Shown: positions 39,250-50,508, counted from the stretch's first letter. The stretch: 64,000 nucleotides of DNA from Musa acuminata AAA Group (GCF_036884655.1 NC_088342.1:11030001-11094000), one strand, 5' to 3'. Numbers and translations: made by a program. The notes: generated by a model not told the origin, from the letters alone.

Positions 39250-40244
39250 AGTCGAGCAGTGATCTCACGGGTTTGGGAGAGAGAGGTGAGGGAGGAGGCT
39301 TGTGAGAAGAGCGGTGGAGAAAAGGAATTTGAGGAAAAGATGGGAGGAGGGAAGAGGAAGGCGCAGCTGCTTGCAGTCTGCAGCCCGTCCGTGTCATGTT
39401 TGACCAGGTTCCGCACTTACTCTCCACGGAAGAGGACGCAGCTTCCTTGGGATTTTAGAGGCAGATCTCTACTGCTGCATCTGCGGGTGCAATGGTGCGA
39501 CTGAGAGGCTGGAGGGTGCGACGCTCACGATCTCCCAGGTGGCGGCTGTCGCTACGGCGGCAGCGGTTCGGGTGGAGCTATCGGAGTTGGCGAGTGACGA
39601 GGTGTGCACCAGCAGCTTCTGCGGTGAACTCTGGCCGGGAAGTGGTCGCGAGGCTGCGTCGAGGCAAAGAGGGTTCTTGGCGTCGGCTCTGCTTCTGCAG
39701 GAAAGGGTAGAGGAAAGGCGGCAATAAAGAATGCCGCCGGCTCAGGTAGGAGAAGAGGGGGAAGCGGCCGCGAGGCTGCGTCGAGGCAGAGAGGATTCTT
39801 GGCGTCGGCTCTACTTCTGCAGGTAGGGGCAGAGGAAAGGCGGCAGTAAAGAATGCCGCCGGCTCACGTAGGAGAAGAGGCCGAGATTTGGGAGGGGAAG
39901 GAGAGGGGTCCACCGCCGAGGGCGAGCAACCCGGCAGCACCGACAAACAGGCCCTCGTTGTCGTGGCCACACCCATGGCGACGCCGGGTGCGGTCACGAC
40001 TGGAGCAGCGACGGAGGGGGAAGCGGCGGAGGCGGCGTTGAAATCTAGGATGGAGGAGGCAGGGGAGTCGTGGTCCACGAGGCAGTAGGAGAAGCAGCTG
40101 CGGTGGAGTCCGGCGGGGAAGTTAGTCCGGCGGGGAAGCTGGTCCACTTCGAGATGAAGCTGGTCCGACGGGGAAGCTGGTCCCCTTCGAGATGTTAGAA
40201 GTGGACCTTCACGGCGATCAGCTCGGGGACTTTCACGGCGTTCT
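39250..40244 (-). other. GC-rich leader of the copia (-) element
   Basis: Lies between the primer-binding site and gag. It is far more GC-rich than the rest of the element. The 189-codon open frame at 39578-40147 minus is Pro/Ser-rich and I recognise nothing in it. A 122-bp tandem duplication starts at 39651 and 39773 (AGGCTGCGTCGAGGCA...). It could be a captured piece of host DNA. Confidence 0.5.
39651..39880. repeat. 122-bp tandem duplication
   Basis: AGGCTGCGTCGAGGCA, TTCTTGGCGTCGGCTCT and GAATGCCGCCGGCTCA all recur 122 bases apart, with a few substitutions. Two copies. Confidence 0.85.
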
Positions 40245-40256
40245 GCTCTGATACCA
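40245..40256 (-). other. Primer-binding site of the copia (-) element
   Basis: The minus strand reads TGGTATCAGAGC, the standard plant copia primer-binding site for initiator tRNA-Met. It follows AACA, the last bases of the lost 5' LTR. Confidence 0.85.
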
Positions 40257-40713
40257 TGTTACTGAGGACCGGCGTTTGGGTCCCGTGGGGTCCAACCAGA
40301 GGGCGGCGCGAGGGCGTTATCGGCGAGGTTGACTTGGAGGAGGGCGGGGACGAACCAGAAGCCGTTGGGAATGGAGGCTCGAAGAGCGTCGCCGGAGAGG
40401 TCGAGGACGCGGAGGGCGGAAACGTTGCGCAAGTGCATCCACAAGACGACGCAGCTGAGGTTGCGCGAGGGGAGCCTGATGGAACAGTCGAGGCCGTGGG
40501 CTGCGGGATCGCGGAGTTGGAACCCCGAGACAGAGCGGAGGGCGAGGGACACGAGCTTTCGGTCCAATGAGCCACAGGTGGCAGCGGTTGCCAGCGGAAG
40601 CAGGAGCAAGACAAAAAGGCTAGAGAAGGCGATGAAGAAGAAGAGAGCTCCATCGTTCCTCCACGATGAATAGCTCCATCGTTCCTCATCTGCCGACTAA
40701 AGTCACGATTCAA

Positions 40714-43045
40714 GTTACATGCTTATTTCTAATACCCTACATTATTGTTATATTCCATAGTCAACTCCGCTGTCTGAATGGAGGAATCTCACCTGATCTA
40801 AATAGCCGCGTCACGAAAGTAGTAACGGTTAGGTCGTAGCCTCATCTTTTAAAAACACGACTCTTCACTATTATTAGAGTGCACCACCAACCCAGCAACA
40901 TGACTGAATCACCCGAAAAACGTTTCAGTGGGGGTGGTACCCGTGTCCAGGCGTATGTGAGCCCCAACGAATCAAGCTTTAGGAGAGCTCCCATCACCCC
41001 TGAAAACTTGAGCTTTTTAGCAGTGATTCGATTGGGTCAATTGATTTTTCCCTGAGTTTCAACGAACTTCATTTATGACCAATTTCCAATCACGTGATCA
41101 TTGACAATGACCAATAGAAAAAAGCATCGCCACAGTTAATTAATATAGTCACCGATTACGGACACAAAAAACAAAAACAAAAAAACCAAGTGCGGTTGAC
41201 CAGGGGCACACGTGGCCTTTTAGTGTGGGGCGAGCACGTGTCGGTTTTCACCGTGTCATTCACGGATGTAAAGTTAGCGGGAGGCCGGGGAAACGGGCCA
41301 ATGGGCAGACCTTGCTATGGGTGGACCCAGGCCTGGCCTACGTGATGCGTACAATTCAGGCTCTAACGACGAGCCCGAGCTAAATCTTTTTACCTACGTG
41401 GAACTTTTACGAACCCATCAACCTGATAAGGTAAAATGGGTGGGATAGGCAAACTTTACCATAGTAGAGCTGACATGACTCGAGATATCTAGTTGTCTAG
41501 GTATCAAAACTCGAGTCCTAACATGACTCGAGTGAAATCGATCCATTATCATCTCTATCATGGGAGAAAGGAAGTGCCATCTTCCTAAATGAACTAGTGA
41601 TTTCTGGCGAAACCCCAATCTTAGTTTATTCATTATGGGTTCTCTCCACGATTTTGAGGTTCGTCTTTCTGAAAGTTTGATCACAACGATGACCTGTGCT
41701 TTACTTGGTTTTTCTTTTTCTGTTTTTTTGACGTGTAGAATAAGGCTTCAATATTACCTGGTCCAGCCGGCTCTATTGAGCTGCTTTTGCATCATGCACA
41801 TTAATTAAAGGTCACCACCCGACATCACAACTCCGGAGAGAAGAAATGCTTTATTCCACTGTCTCCAGTTGCTGCAATAATAGGAGCATCATTGCAGCAA
41901 CTTTGACAAAGCTTTGGTGGAGAAGTAGATAAAGCATCAGGAAATCGAGGGGCTGGCTTTTGTAGCAGAGCCACTTTATAAAGATGGAGATGCAGAAGGT
42001 GTACTAGATATGGTTCCACCTGCCCATCCACTGGGGTTTCTGCAGCAAGCATGCAAGCACGTAATGTCCTACAAGACAGGACGAAGTGAATGAGCACCCA
42101 GTCCAAGTATTCCCCACTCACATCCCCCCATCCCCCTCCCCTCCCCTCCCCTCCCCGCCCCCCCCTCTCCCCACTTCCCTTCCCTTCCCTTCCCTTCATT
42201 GCAATCATCTCTGCATGCATGCATGCATGCTCCCATGTTCTCACGGATTGACACGAAACGTAGATGGAAATGGAATATCTCTTTGTTTATATAGTCTATT
42301 GGCTTGAAGCGAAGAAGCATATAGCAGGAAGGAGAGTTTGGATGCAACACTAGTAAAAATATTGGCATAATGCATAGGCTCGAGGAAGTGGAAAGTGAGT
42401 CAGTGGATACGTACCACGAAGCGATAGCCATAATTGAGTTGCGTGGCCATGAGATCCATGTATTTAACATGCTTCGAAAGAATTGCAGCAGTGGAGCAAC
42501 CCTTATCCACTAACATCGAATGACACCGTCAGGTATCACGAGTTGTTAGAACCCCATGTAGGATCCAAGGCTTTCTGCTACATGACACATAGAAGACCAC
42601 ACCTGCCTTCCATCGTAGGGTCAACACTTAGGGACACTGCCAGTACTGCATTACTTGTTCCCATGTGGTATAACCTTTTGCCCGTCATTTAAACTGCAAC
42701 ATGTATGTCCACCGAGAACAGCAGTGCCATGCTCCTCTTTTCCTCATCATCTTGCCACTGCGCAAGCTTTATATGCCCTCAATGGAGCCACCCATGTCTG
42801 TCTTCCAAAGATTGCAGATGGTTTGCCAGGCAACAACACAAGAACTGACTGCCTGGCCATGCTCATTGCTTCTGTAGTTTAATTGTTTTGCAGATCAATG
42901 ATGAACAGGATTAACCATGATCAGGAAGAGCTAGAACAAGTAGAAATTAGAGAAACTATAGGGTTAAACAAGTTGCAGAACATTACTTTATGTTTCTGAT
43001 TACAGCCTTGGATAACGTTTACAGGAAACCTTCATATTAGCACCA

Positions 43046-43122
<77 letters not shown>

Positions 43123-43217
43123 AGAAGTTACAGCAGACCGGGTGATATCATACACAAACCTTCACGGTAGATCTAACGACACATATGCACATAATCTAAC
43201 AGCTACCAGGATGAAGC
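40714..43217. other. Intergenic, no gene seen
   Basis: Mixed composition with only short frames. Noted are a C-rich block at 42122-42199, a long (TA)n tract at about 43049-43118, and CACGTG motifs near 41208 and 41236. The stretch 41460-41690 has open frames on the minus strand that I cannot place and may be a transposon fragment. Confidence 0.4.
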
Positions 43218-43658
43218 TCAACACAAGACATCCTTGAGTAGCTTGTACCTGCGGCCCGTTGGCTTGGAAGAAGCACCACCAGCGCTGTCGCTCTTGCCAC
43301 GGCTCTGACTTTCCTCCCGGTCGCTGTTGTGCTCAGCCTTGTAACCACTACCGGTTTCGGCAGAATCCTTCCTCGCCAGCCTCTTCGAGTGGATCCCTCG
43401 TTTAGCTCCACTTCGCTCTTCACTCAAGCACCAATCACAGACCCCAACGGTCTCGGATGTGGCCTCGTCGTAGTAGTTGGTACAGTAGCTGCGAATCAGA
43501 CACTGAGTTGCAAATCTAGAGAGAGAGCCAGAGAGATACAGAGAGAGGCGTAATACATACGAGTGCTGGAGGCGAGAGTGGCAACGGATGCATTGGAAGA
43601 GCTTGTCGGCGAAGCCGATGTCACCACACATAGAGCAGACTGTGTTAGTGTTAGCCAT
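43218..43658 (-). CDS. Small PHD-type zinc-finger protein
   Basis: Two exons on the minus strand, 43658-43561 and 43488-43218, with a 72-bp GT-AG intron, giving 122 residues. The Cys/His pattern is C8-x2-C11-x11-C23-x2-C26-x5-H32-x2-C35-x14-C50-x2-C53, a C4HC3 PHD finger. The intron falls between H32 and C35, so reading straight through would hide the finger. The rest is basic and Ser-rich, ending RRYKLLKDVLC. It belongs to a family of short plant proteins starting MANT-VC-MCGD-GF that I know only as PHD-finger or RING/FYVE/PHD superfamily members. PHD fingers usually read histone H3 tails; the substrate here is unknown. A (GA)n tract directly upstream (43664-43694) lies in the presumed leader. 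Confidence 0.85.
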   Translation of the reverse strand: MANTNTVCSMCGDIGFADKLFQCIRCHSRLQHSYVLRLSLYLSGSLSRFATQCLIRSYCTNYYDEATSETVGVCDWCLSEERSGAKRGIHSKRLARKDSAETGSGYKAEHNSDREESQSRGKSDSAGGASSKPTGRRYKLLKDVLC

Positions 43659-43662
43659 GGCT

Positions 43663-43663
<1 letters not shown>

Positions 43664-43694
<31 letters not shown>
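43664..43694. repeat. (GA)n tract in the leader of the PHD gene
   Basis: About 30 bases of alternating GA (CT in the sense of the gene), ending six bases before the ATG. CT-rich leaders are common in plant promoters. Confidence 0.8.
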
Positions 43695-43701
<7 letters not shown>

Positions 43702-44613
43702 GATAGAAGAAGAAGGTTAGTGTTGTTGGAGCTGGGAAGAAACTAGAGGAAAAGGAAGAAAAAGGCAAAGAGAAGGTGGTGGTACCAAGTCGATGAAATC
43801 TATAAAAATGCATGTCTACGAGGGGCTCGGATTGCAACTACTAGTCGTCTTCGGCTATGAAAAGACACACATGGACGGACCTTAAAAGCCTAAGATTGCG
43901 TTGGAAACACAAATACGACCCACGACACATCACACGCACACGTACGAGCCAACACGTACGGCGGAGTTCCACGATGTGAATGGTTGAACCGTAATAAAGT
44001 CACAAGCATTATGCTGGCCAAAGTCCAAGCGATGAGCCAAATGCAGCTGATATGGTTGTGTGGACATCTCGGATTGGAATTGTAGGGAGAGAGGAGATCT
44101 TATATCCATATGACACGCAAAGAATCATCCATCTTGCTCACGCTTGGTTGAGGCCGAGCTCTCAAGCCTGATAGTTCATATTGACCTCCATTCATGCCTT
44201 GCAATATGTGAATAAGCTTTTCCATGATGTTGATATTATTATAGTGGCAACACACTTCGGGATAACTGAGATACCAGTGATATTGATGCAGAGCCATCAA
44301 ACGGTGGAAGAAGAAAGATAAACAAGGGGAGAAGGAGAGGAGACATGGAGAATGCAGGCACGCATGCATGCATGCATGTGGTAGTGGTCCCACCCTCCAC
44401 CAAAGCGTTCTCTCACTCGGCTCACCAGTTCCCGCGGCTACAGGGACACGCACTTCCTGGTGTTCGTGGCCTTCCTTGCTTTCGGGTACTCTCTCTGGTC
44501 TTTCTCAGCGGAGAGGGCTGCTTCTCCGAAGCAAGGCTCTTCTTCTTGTCCCTTTCCCTTGAGGTTTCACCTCATTATTCCAATTATTTCTCCATTCGAG
44601 GAATAGTGGTGGT

Positions 44614-44658
<45 letters not shown>

Positions 44659-45739
44659 CTACCTGCAACAGCATTGATCATTCGTTGGACCAGGATGGGC
44701 TTAGGCTGCCGAGAATGGGTATTCGAGTCCTCTGAAGTGGAGCCAGAAATGCCATGATCCACAGGTATGCCTTCACCACAGCGAAACTACACTATCATTG
44801 AAGTGCTTACAACATAATCCCTGAGAGGAACCGCAGAGACAAATGTAAGCCCGAGTGAAATTGACATTGTACCGAACACTACGCCAGTACATGGCAGATA
44901 TGTTGGAGATATTTACCTACAGAAAAGAGAGATCGATGTGCCGGCCTGGTTCGATGTAATTGGGACAAACGATTCGAACCCGGACTCGATCTATTCGATG
45001 TGGTTCGTTGGTCGAATCCGATCAAGATTTCTTGACCTGAGGATGGGTCGGATTCGGGTCAAGTAATTGATCTGTTTTCACAGGTCAGGCGCGACATGAA
45101 CCGACGTCCACCGAGCCTATATGTCAATCAGCTGTTTGCGTCAGGCCGGCTCACGACTCTTGATGCGCAAGCGGGATCGGACCGATTTGGACTAGCCAAA
45201 TATAATAAGCCTATGCCACAGGGTCGGCGCAGGCGACGGAGACGGGAACCGCCCTGAGCAGGGCGCGGAACGCAGCGGTGGCTGTGGTGGTTGCGATGGT
45301 GCTGCATTTAGGATTCCGGTGAGAGGATCCGCGGCGGAGCTGGTGTCGGGTGCTGCGCTTCGCAGCTGCGCGTCACTAATGCATTCTTTCTTGTTAGCAG
45401 CAGCGCTCTGAGACGAAGTATCAAATTGACCCACTCTCGCCTCTCTCTGATGCCATTCCGACACACTAAAACCAAGCAGAAGTCCGGCATCGTCGTCCCC
45501 AGCAACAACAACAACCCAACGCCTGAGGTATCCTTGACACTAAACCTTACCCGCACGAATGCTACTCTACAAGCCATCTGCTACATAAACCTTTCAGTTT
45601 CAGCTTGCACTCCCTCTGAGCTGACACGCTGAAGCCATGCAAGCCAACTGCAACTCTACAAATATTCTCCACGCTTCCTGCTTCAAACACAACCAAGTAT
45701 CCTCTTACAGATAGCTTCGGCTGCTAAGAAGCAGTGACG
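43695..45739. other. Intergenic, no gene seen
   Basis: The first part should be the promoter of the minus-strand PHD gene. A (CT)n tract lies at about 44615-44655. The region 44940-45140 repeats TTCGAT/GATTCG/GGTTCG-type phrases. Frames at 44100-44460 minus and 44345-44677 plus are low-complexity or unrecognised. Confidence 0.4.
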
Positions 45740-46908
45740 ATGGCCCTCACTTCACTTCATCAGTCTTTCCCCTCTCCTCGCTTTTTATTCATGGCTTCGA
45801 TATCTTTCCTCTCTCTCGTTGGCCATTGCACCCCAAACTCTCGAACTTCTCCACCACATCCACAGGCTGGTCTTCTGCTGGAGCCACTTGGCACGGCGGT
45901 GCTAATGGTACCGAAAGTGATGGTATTGTTCTTTGCTTCATGTGGTTATGTGGACAGAGAATATGCAACACAAGTTGATGGTGTCTTAAATTGCACAGGT
46001 GGTGCATGTGGGTATGGAGCTGCGGTGCACCTGCCTCCTTTCTCACCCGTGATAGCAGCGGGGAACCGTTCCACATTCACGTCAGGCAAGGGTTGCGTTG
46101 CTTGTCATCAGGTAAATCTACAGATTAATCTGCCAGGACTTGTATGGTGCATTTGCTCCATGGAATTCTCTCAAGTTTCAACATCTCTTTCACTATGTGA
46201 AATGTACCGGGAACCCTGCTCGCTCGGGGAACCCTGTGACCGTCGTGATGAAAGACGAGTGTCCCGGCAGTGCATACCTTAATGAGCCCCGTCCATTTCG
46301 ACATGAGCGAGACTGCATTTGGAGCGACGTCACTGCCCGGGCAAACATCTCAGCTACGCGGCGCCGGACTTCTACAAGTACTGTACACACGGTGAGAGCG
46401 TAGCTTCCTTCAGCAAGCAATGCAACATCGATTTAATTGGACGTTACAAGCACTCTATATTGTCTGCTTGTTCTAATGACGCCACAACTCGAGCTCCTCA
46501 GTTGGGGAAGGCGTGTCTCCGTGACCTCTAACGAGCTCCTACGTCTGGCTTTGTAGAGTGGAGTGCGATCACCCTGGGATCAACGTGGCCTTCCTTGTGG
46601 ATCCGGGCTCAAACCCTAACTACTTCGCCGTGCTCGTCGAGTACGAAGATGCCGACGGAGATCTGGCAGCCGTCCAATTCAAACAGGTGGCGCCGTCGCC
46701 GGGCTCTCGGTGAGTCGACGCATGGATCGCCATGCAGCAGTCGCGGGGAGCGGTCTGGAGGCGGAAATCGGGCTCGGCGTTGCAGGCGCCTTTCTCGATT
46801 CGCCTGACGTGAGGAGATTCCGGCAAGGTCCTCACTGCCGATAGCGTCGTTCCGGTCGGGTGGAAGCCGGGGATGACCTATAGATCCCTGGTTAACTGCA
46901 AAGCCTAG
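45740..46908 (+). pseudogene. Beta-expansin pseudogene
   Basis: Expansins loosen cell walls without hydrolysis. The pieces appear in family order but in shifting frames. ATG and hydrophobic leader are at 45740. Then, after a frameshift, come SSAGATWHGGANG, CGYGAAVHLPPFSPVIAAGN and SGKGCVACHQ, with a donor at 46112. KCTGNPARSGNPVTVV and KDECPG follow, then after another shift [11 protein letters not shown] (the family HFD motif), [14 protein letters not shown], and [20 protein letters not shown] near 46555. The C-terminal binding domain ([13 protein letters not shown]) then carries a TGA where a Trp is expected (after SPGSR, about 46710). A second TGA follows IRLT. The tail KVLTADSVVPVGWKPG and TYRSLVN ends at a TAG at 46906. 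The second exon's acceptor also appears lost (AT instead of AG before GTGAAATG). Confidence 0.88.
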
Positions 46909-48324
46909 CTAGTAGTATGAGGTACTCCGGTGTCTTGGAAATGCATGGTGTCTTTAAGGTTAATAGATATATGCACCAAAGATTGAGAGCGGAGGAGAAG
47001 GCTGATTTGTTGTTGCCTCCTTTTGAATGATGATTGAGTTGATTATTTGTCTATTTGATTAAATAAGAGAAAAAGGAAGTAATGGGAAAGGATTTTCCAC
47101 ATGTCAGGGACAAATACAGTTTAAACAAGGAGGAGACAAGAAGAAAAGTTTGTGATAATATCGATAATAAAAATCCTAAGAACAGATATCCAATATCCAC
47201 GAAATTAAAGACTTGATTCAGAATTGTATAGTAAAGCAAACTCAAGAATAAATCATGAAATATAACTAAGCTAATTTTGCTTGTTCCAACGCAATTTCTA
47301 ATCGTTTGATTCTCGGGTCTTATTCATAAAATAGAGAATTTTAGAAACGTGTGTATGTTGAATGTCTTCCATAAACTATAATTTTGCCTTGAAATGTTTG
47401 AATGAGAGAAATGATATGAAGGTGTCAGATTTCTTAGTTGACTTTGTTAAATCAACCCAATGGTCTGAGTTTATTTAAATCTATAAATAATAATATGATT
47501 TTGATGTGAGAATGTAATTTTATTTTCTTATTCCTTCTTATCCTTTCATTGCTTATCTTTCTTTTATTTCTCCTTCTCTCCCCCTTCCTTCCTTCCTTTC
47601 TTCCGTAGTCTCATCTCCTCCCTCTCTTCTTTCCTTCCCTTTCTTCCTTTCCTCTCCTCACCCATGAGATATTAGTGTGATTCAACTTCATTTGAAGAAA
47701 AAGGAGATTACTGACCTTTGAACATACCAACAAAAACATGTTTGGCAGGTCATTAAACATCACAGTCAAATTCAATTTTTTGATATCATAACAAAGATCC
47801 TAATAGTCTCAAAGCTAATTCACGATTGATAATGATGCTTGTAACTTCAATTTGCCTTCGTCGTTCGGAATATTACATGGTAAGTCCGTTCCAATCTTTC
47901 TTTGTCTTGCTCCTGCCGCCTTTATTCCCTTTCATTTTAGCAAGTTACCAACAGACCCACTTGGAAAAGAGTTCCACATCTTGATTCCATTCTCTCAAGG
48001 ATAGGTTCCAATTTAGATATGCTATCATAAAAAATAAATAAAATAATATAAAATTGCAGTCCTTTTTTTAAAAGTAAGTGTCACTTCACGCTCAAAGGTT
48101 TTAATAATAATAATAATAATAGAAAACTTAGTGGATGAAATGACATAATATACGACGTCAATACACAAGATGTAGATGAGTTTAAATACACTGGTACGAT
48201 CTGAACGCAACTGAAAAGATTGACGAATCCGGAACCAAAAGTTGCAATTAATTTGTGTGCCCACCATGGGTTGGGTGGTCATGTCAATAGATTGATTAGC
48301 TATGCAATTGCGAGCCATTTATTC

Positions 48325-48398
<74 letters not shown>

Positions 48399-48498
48399 GG
48401 TATTTTGCTCTCCCCCTTCTCCCAAATTTTAATCTCACTGTTTGATGATATACATAACATAGGAATTAGATATTTATTTATCAGTTTATTTCTTTTTT

Positions 48499-48546
<48 letters not shown>

Positions 48547-48702
48547 TATTTTGTGTCTCTTCTTCTTGCAGTGGGTTGTGCCTGCTTTTGGGTGAGGAAT
48601 GCTTGTCACCTACACTTTTGTAGCTCCTACTCACCTCAACACAGTTTCCTTCCTCTGCTTTCTGTGGGAGAAGGATAGAGTGGAGCTAAAGGGATAGTTC
48701 GT
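46909..48702. other. Intergenic / promoter of the zinc-finger gene
   Basis: AT-rich, with pyrimidine-rich runs near 47560-47660, an (ATA)n run near 48100-48121, and two long (TA)n tracts at about 48329-48394 and 48502-48541. The second lies about 160 bp before the next start codon. No gene seen. Confidence 0.5.
48329..48394. repeat. (TA)n microsatellite
   Basis: About 66 bases of uninterrupted alternating TA. A second tract follows at 48502-48541. Both lie in the presumed promoter of the C2H2 gene. Confidence 0.95.
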
Positions 48703-49686
48703 ATGGACAAGCACGCCTGCAAGCTCTGCGTTCGCCGCTTCTCCAATGGCCGCGCACTCGCTGGCCACATGCGCTCTCACGTCATCTTCGCTGCAGGCCC
48801 TCCGGCTCCGCCCCAGCTCCACCGGGACTCCTCCGCATCCGTCTCCTCAGACCGGCCTGCAGAGACGCAAGAGGTAGTGGACGAGGTGGAGGAGGAGGAG
48901 AAGCAGGTGGGAGTCTCGTACGGCCTGCGCATGAACCCCCGGAAGAGCTTTCGACTGGTAGATCCCGAGTTCTCCTCCTCTTCCTCCTTCGCCGCCGTTG
49001 AGCCCGCCGGATCCGGCGTCGTCGTCCAGGACCTGGAGAGCGAGACGGAGTCACCCCGTGGCCACCGCCGGCGAGCGAAGCGTCTCCGCCGGGACGCCGC
49101 CTCTCCGCTGGATCCGGAGCCGGCGAGCTCTGTCTCGGATGCGACCCCCGAGGAGGACGTCGCCCTTTGCCTCATGATGCTGTCCCGCGACTCCTGGGCC
49201 GATGGCGTCGAGGAGGAGGTGGACCCCCGACCGCGGCCGCCGCCGCGAAGAGGGCGGAGCCGCTACCAGTGCGGGGCGTGCAAGAAGGTGTTCCGGTCGT
49301 ACCAAGCTCTCGGTGGCCACCGGGCGAACCACAAGAAGACCAATGGCTGCGTCCCGGCCGTCGAGCTCCGGACCTGCGAAGCCGACTCGGCCGACACCAA
49401 TCTCGATGTCAAAGTCCACGAGTGTCCCTTCTGCTTCAGAGTCTTCAGCTCCGGCCAAGCTCTTGGCGGCCACAAGAGGTCGCATTTCATCACGTCCCCG
49501 CCCACAGTCACCGACAACTCGCCGACGTCAGTCCCTCCGCCGAGCATGTCCCCTGTAACTGCTGCCACCAAGAGTGCCGGTAGCATCGGCCTGATCGATC
49601 TTAACATGCCGGCGCCGACGGACGACGACGTCGAACTGTCGGCGATTTCCGGCATGGATTTCGTTGCCAATCCCACAACGAACTGA
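48703..49686 (+). CDS. Three-finger C2H2 zinc-finger repressor, ZAT4/ZAT9-like
   Basis: Intronless, 327 residues. Finger 1 is at the very start (C6, C9, H22, H26, core RALAGH). Finger 2 is at residues 190-210 and finger 3 at 241-261, both with the plant-specific QALGGH core. A C-terminal EAR motif of the DLNxxP type (D299-L-N-M-P303) is known to recruit co-repressors, so this is probably a nuclear transcriptional repressor, often stress-linked in this family. A basic stretch RRRAKRLRR before finger 2 may be the nuclear signal. The N-terminal finger with the long spacer fits the ZAT4/ZAT9 group. The coding region is GC-rich against AT-rich flanks, normal for monocot intronless genes. The start is chosen at the ATG giving MDKHACKLC. 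No lesion is seen. Confidence 0.92.
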   Translation: MDKHACKLCVRRFSNGRALAGHMRSHVIFAAGPPAPPQLHRDSSASVSSDRPAETQEVVDEVEEEEKQVGVSYGLRMNPRKSFRLVDPEFSSSSSFAAVEPAGSGVVVQDLESETESPRGHRRRAKRLRRDAASPLDPEPASSVSDATPEEDVALCLMMLSRDSWADGVEEEVDPRPRPPPRRGRSRYQCGACKKVFRSYQALGGHRANHKKTNGCVPAVELRTCEADSADTNLDVKVHECPFCFRVFSSGQALGGHKRSHFITSPPTVTDNSPTSVPPPSMSPVTAATKSAGSIGLIDLNMPAPTDDDVELSAISGMDFVANPTTN

Positions 49687-50472
49687 ATTCACGCATTCCA
49701 CACGTCGAAACCATGCGATCTGAGCACTCCTACTAACTCCAGAGCAAGCAGGAGTCAGTGTCCAAGCTCGAGGTAGGAATTGCAGAGACGGAGAAGCAAA
49801 TCAAAGGAATTTGAGGAAACTATGAAGCTTCAAATCTTTATTCAGCACTGATATTTTGGATAAAGTTGGTGATTTGGTGATTCCTTTTCTTGTAAGCTTC
49901 TGTTCCTTTTTGCTTCAGATGCATTAATTTACCTGATTTTTTTCGTGTTTAAGTTGCAGTTGGTGCCTATAGTACTAACAGCTGATGAGCAGTAGATTGA
50001 ATCAATGTCACCAAGAAATCGCTTGCTTTAAGTTTATTTATCCCTTCTCTAGTTGCTGCTTTTTGTCTGCCAATTGCTGCTGTTTCCAGCTGTTCTTGCT
50101 TACTGTTCGCTGCCTCCACCTTCTCCATCCTAATATCTCTGTTCTTTATTGTATATCCCATCTTGTAGAAATCCTTAGGTGGATTAGCTAGTGGGTAACA
50201 TCACTCTTCAATCCCAGTTTGGTAGGGAAGGATAGAGAGAGAGAGAGAGAGAGTAAAGTTTGGAGAAGCAGAGAAGAGCTGCCACTGCTTTTGTAATGTC
50301 TCTGCTGCCTCCCACCTGGTAATAAACCTTCCTGTTTCCATTGGCACTTGGTCCTTTTCTTCACCCCTCTGACTTAACCTCTCCTTCTTTAGCTTCTTCT
50401 TCACCGAGCTCACTCGCTCCGTCCCCTTGCCTCAGCATCTCCATGCGCCAGTTCCACGTTTTCCATCTCCAT

Positions 50473-50508
<36 letters not shown>

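Larger units (their letters stand above)
33456..40261 (-). mobile_element. Decayed Ty1-copia retrotransposon carrying a TRIM
   Basis: Minus-strand order. Primer-binding site at 40245-40256, then a 1.1-kb GC-rich leader. Gag follows (about 39110-38296, with LLGYIDDSLSC and GDEYNKLAAAI), then a protease/pre-integrase part (38238-37975). After the TRIM come GAG-pre-integrase MWHHHLGHPS (36390), integrase (36179-35862), remnants of RT, and RNase H (34050-33600, SWSSKKQKIVAWSTTETEYH). Several stops and frameshifts are present. The RT signature reads YMND instead of YVDD. Only about 5-12 bases remain of the 5' LTR. The 3' LTR is at about 33456-33600. Dead. Confidence 0.9.
31750..40653 (-). pseudogene. 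LRR receptor gene relic split by two insertions
   Basis: The 5' part, read from 40653 down to 40257, has a start MELSSSSSP and a hydrophobic signal-like stretch. A frameshift near the T-run follows (about 40610-40620). After it come CGSLDRKLVSLALRSVSGF and LRR-type phrases (ALRVLDLSG, IPNGFWFVPALLQVNLADN). The copia (-) element then starts abruptly. Beyond it, 33455-33329 reads NPMREVLPDGLPPLAAG and PNYFKLTAS, again LRR-like. Removing the solo LTR and one CTGCC copy, the frame stays open through 31864-31750 with no stop. No kinase domain is present here. The leucine-rich character is plain; that both pieces are one gene is inference. Confidence 0.6.

Noticed and set aside
39578..40147. 189-codon minus-strand open frame taken as a gene
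   Set aside because: Composition is Pro/Ser/Ala-rich as expected from GC-rich DNA. It crosses the 122-bp duplication, overlaps other open frames on both strands and matches no domain I know.
43489..43560. Read-through 146-residue version of the PHD protein
   Set aside because: The extra 24 residues come from a 72-bp GT-AG intron that separates H32 from C35 of the zinc finger; splicing restores the C4HC3 pattern.
45734..46282. 182-codon open frame read as a secreted protein or receptor ectodomain
   Set aside because: It is one frame of the beta-expansin pseudogene; the conserved residues switch frames inside it.
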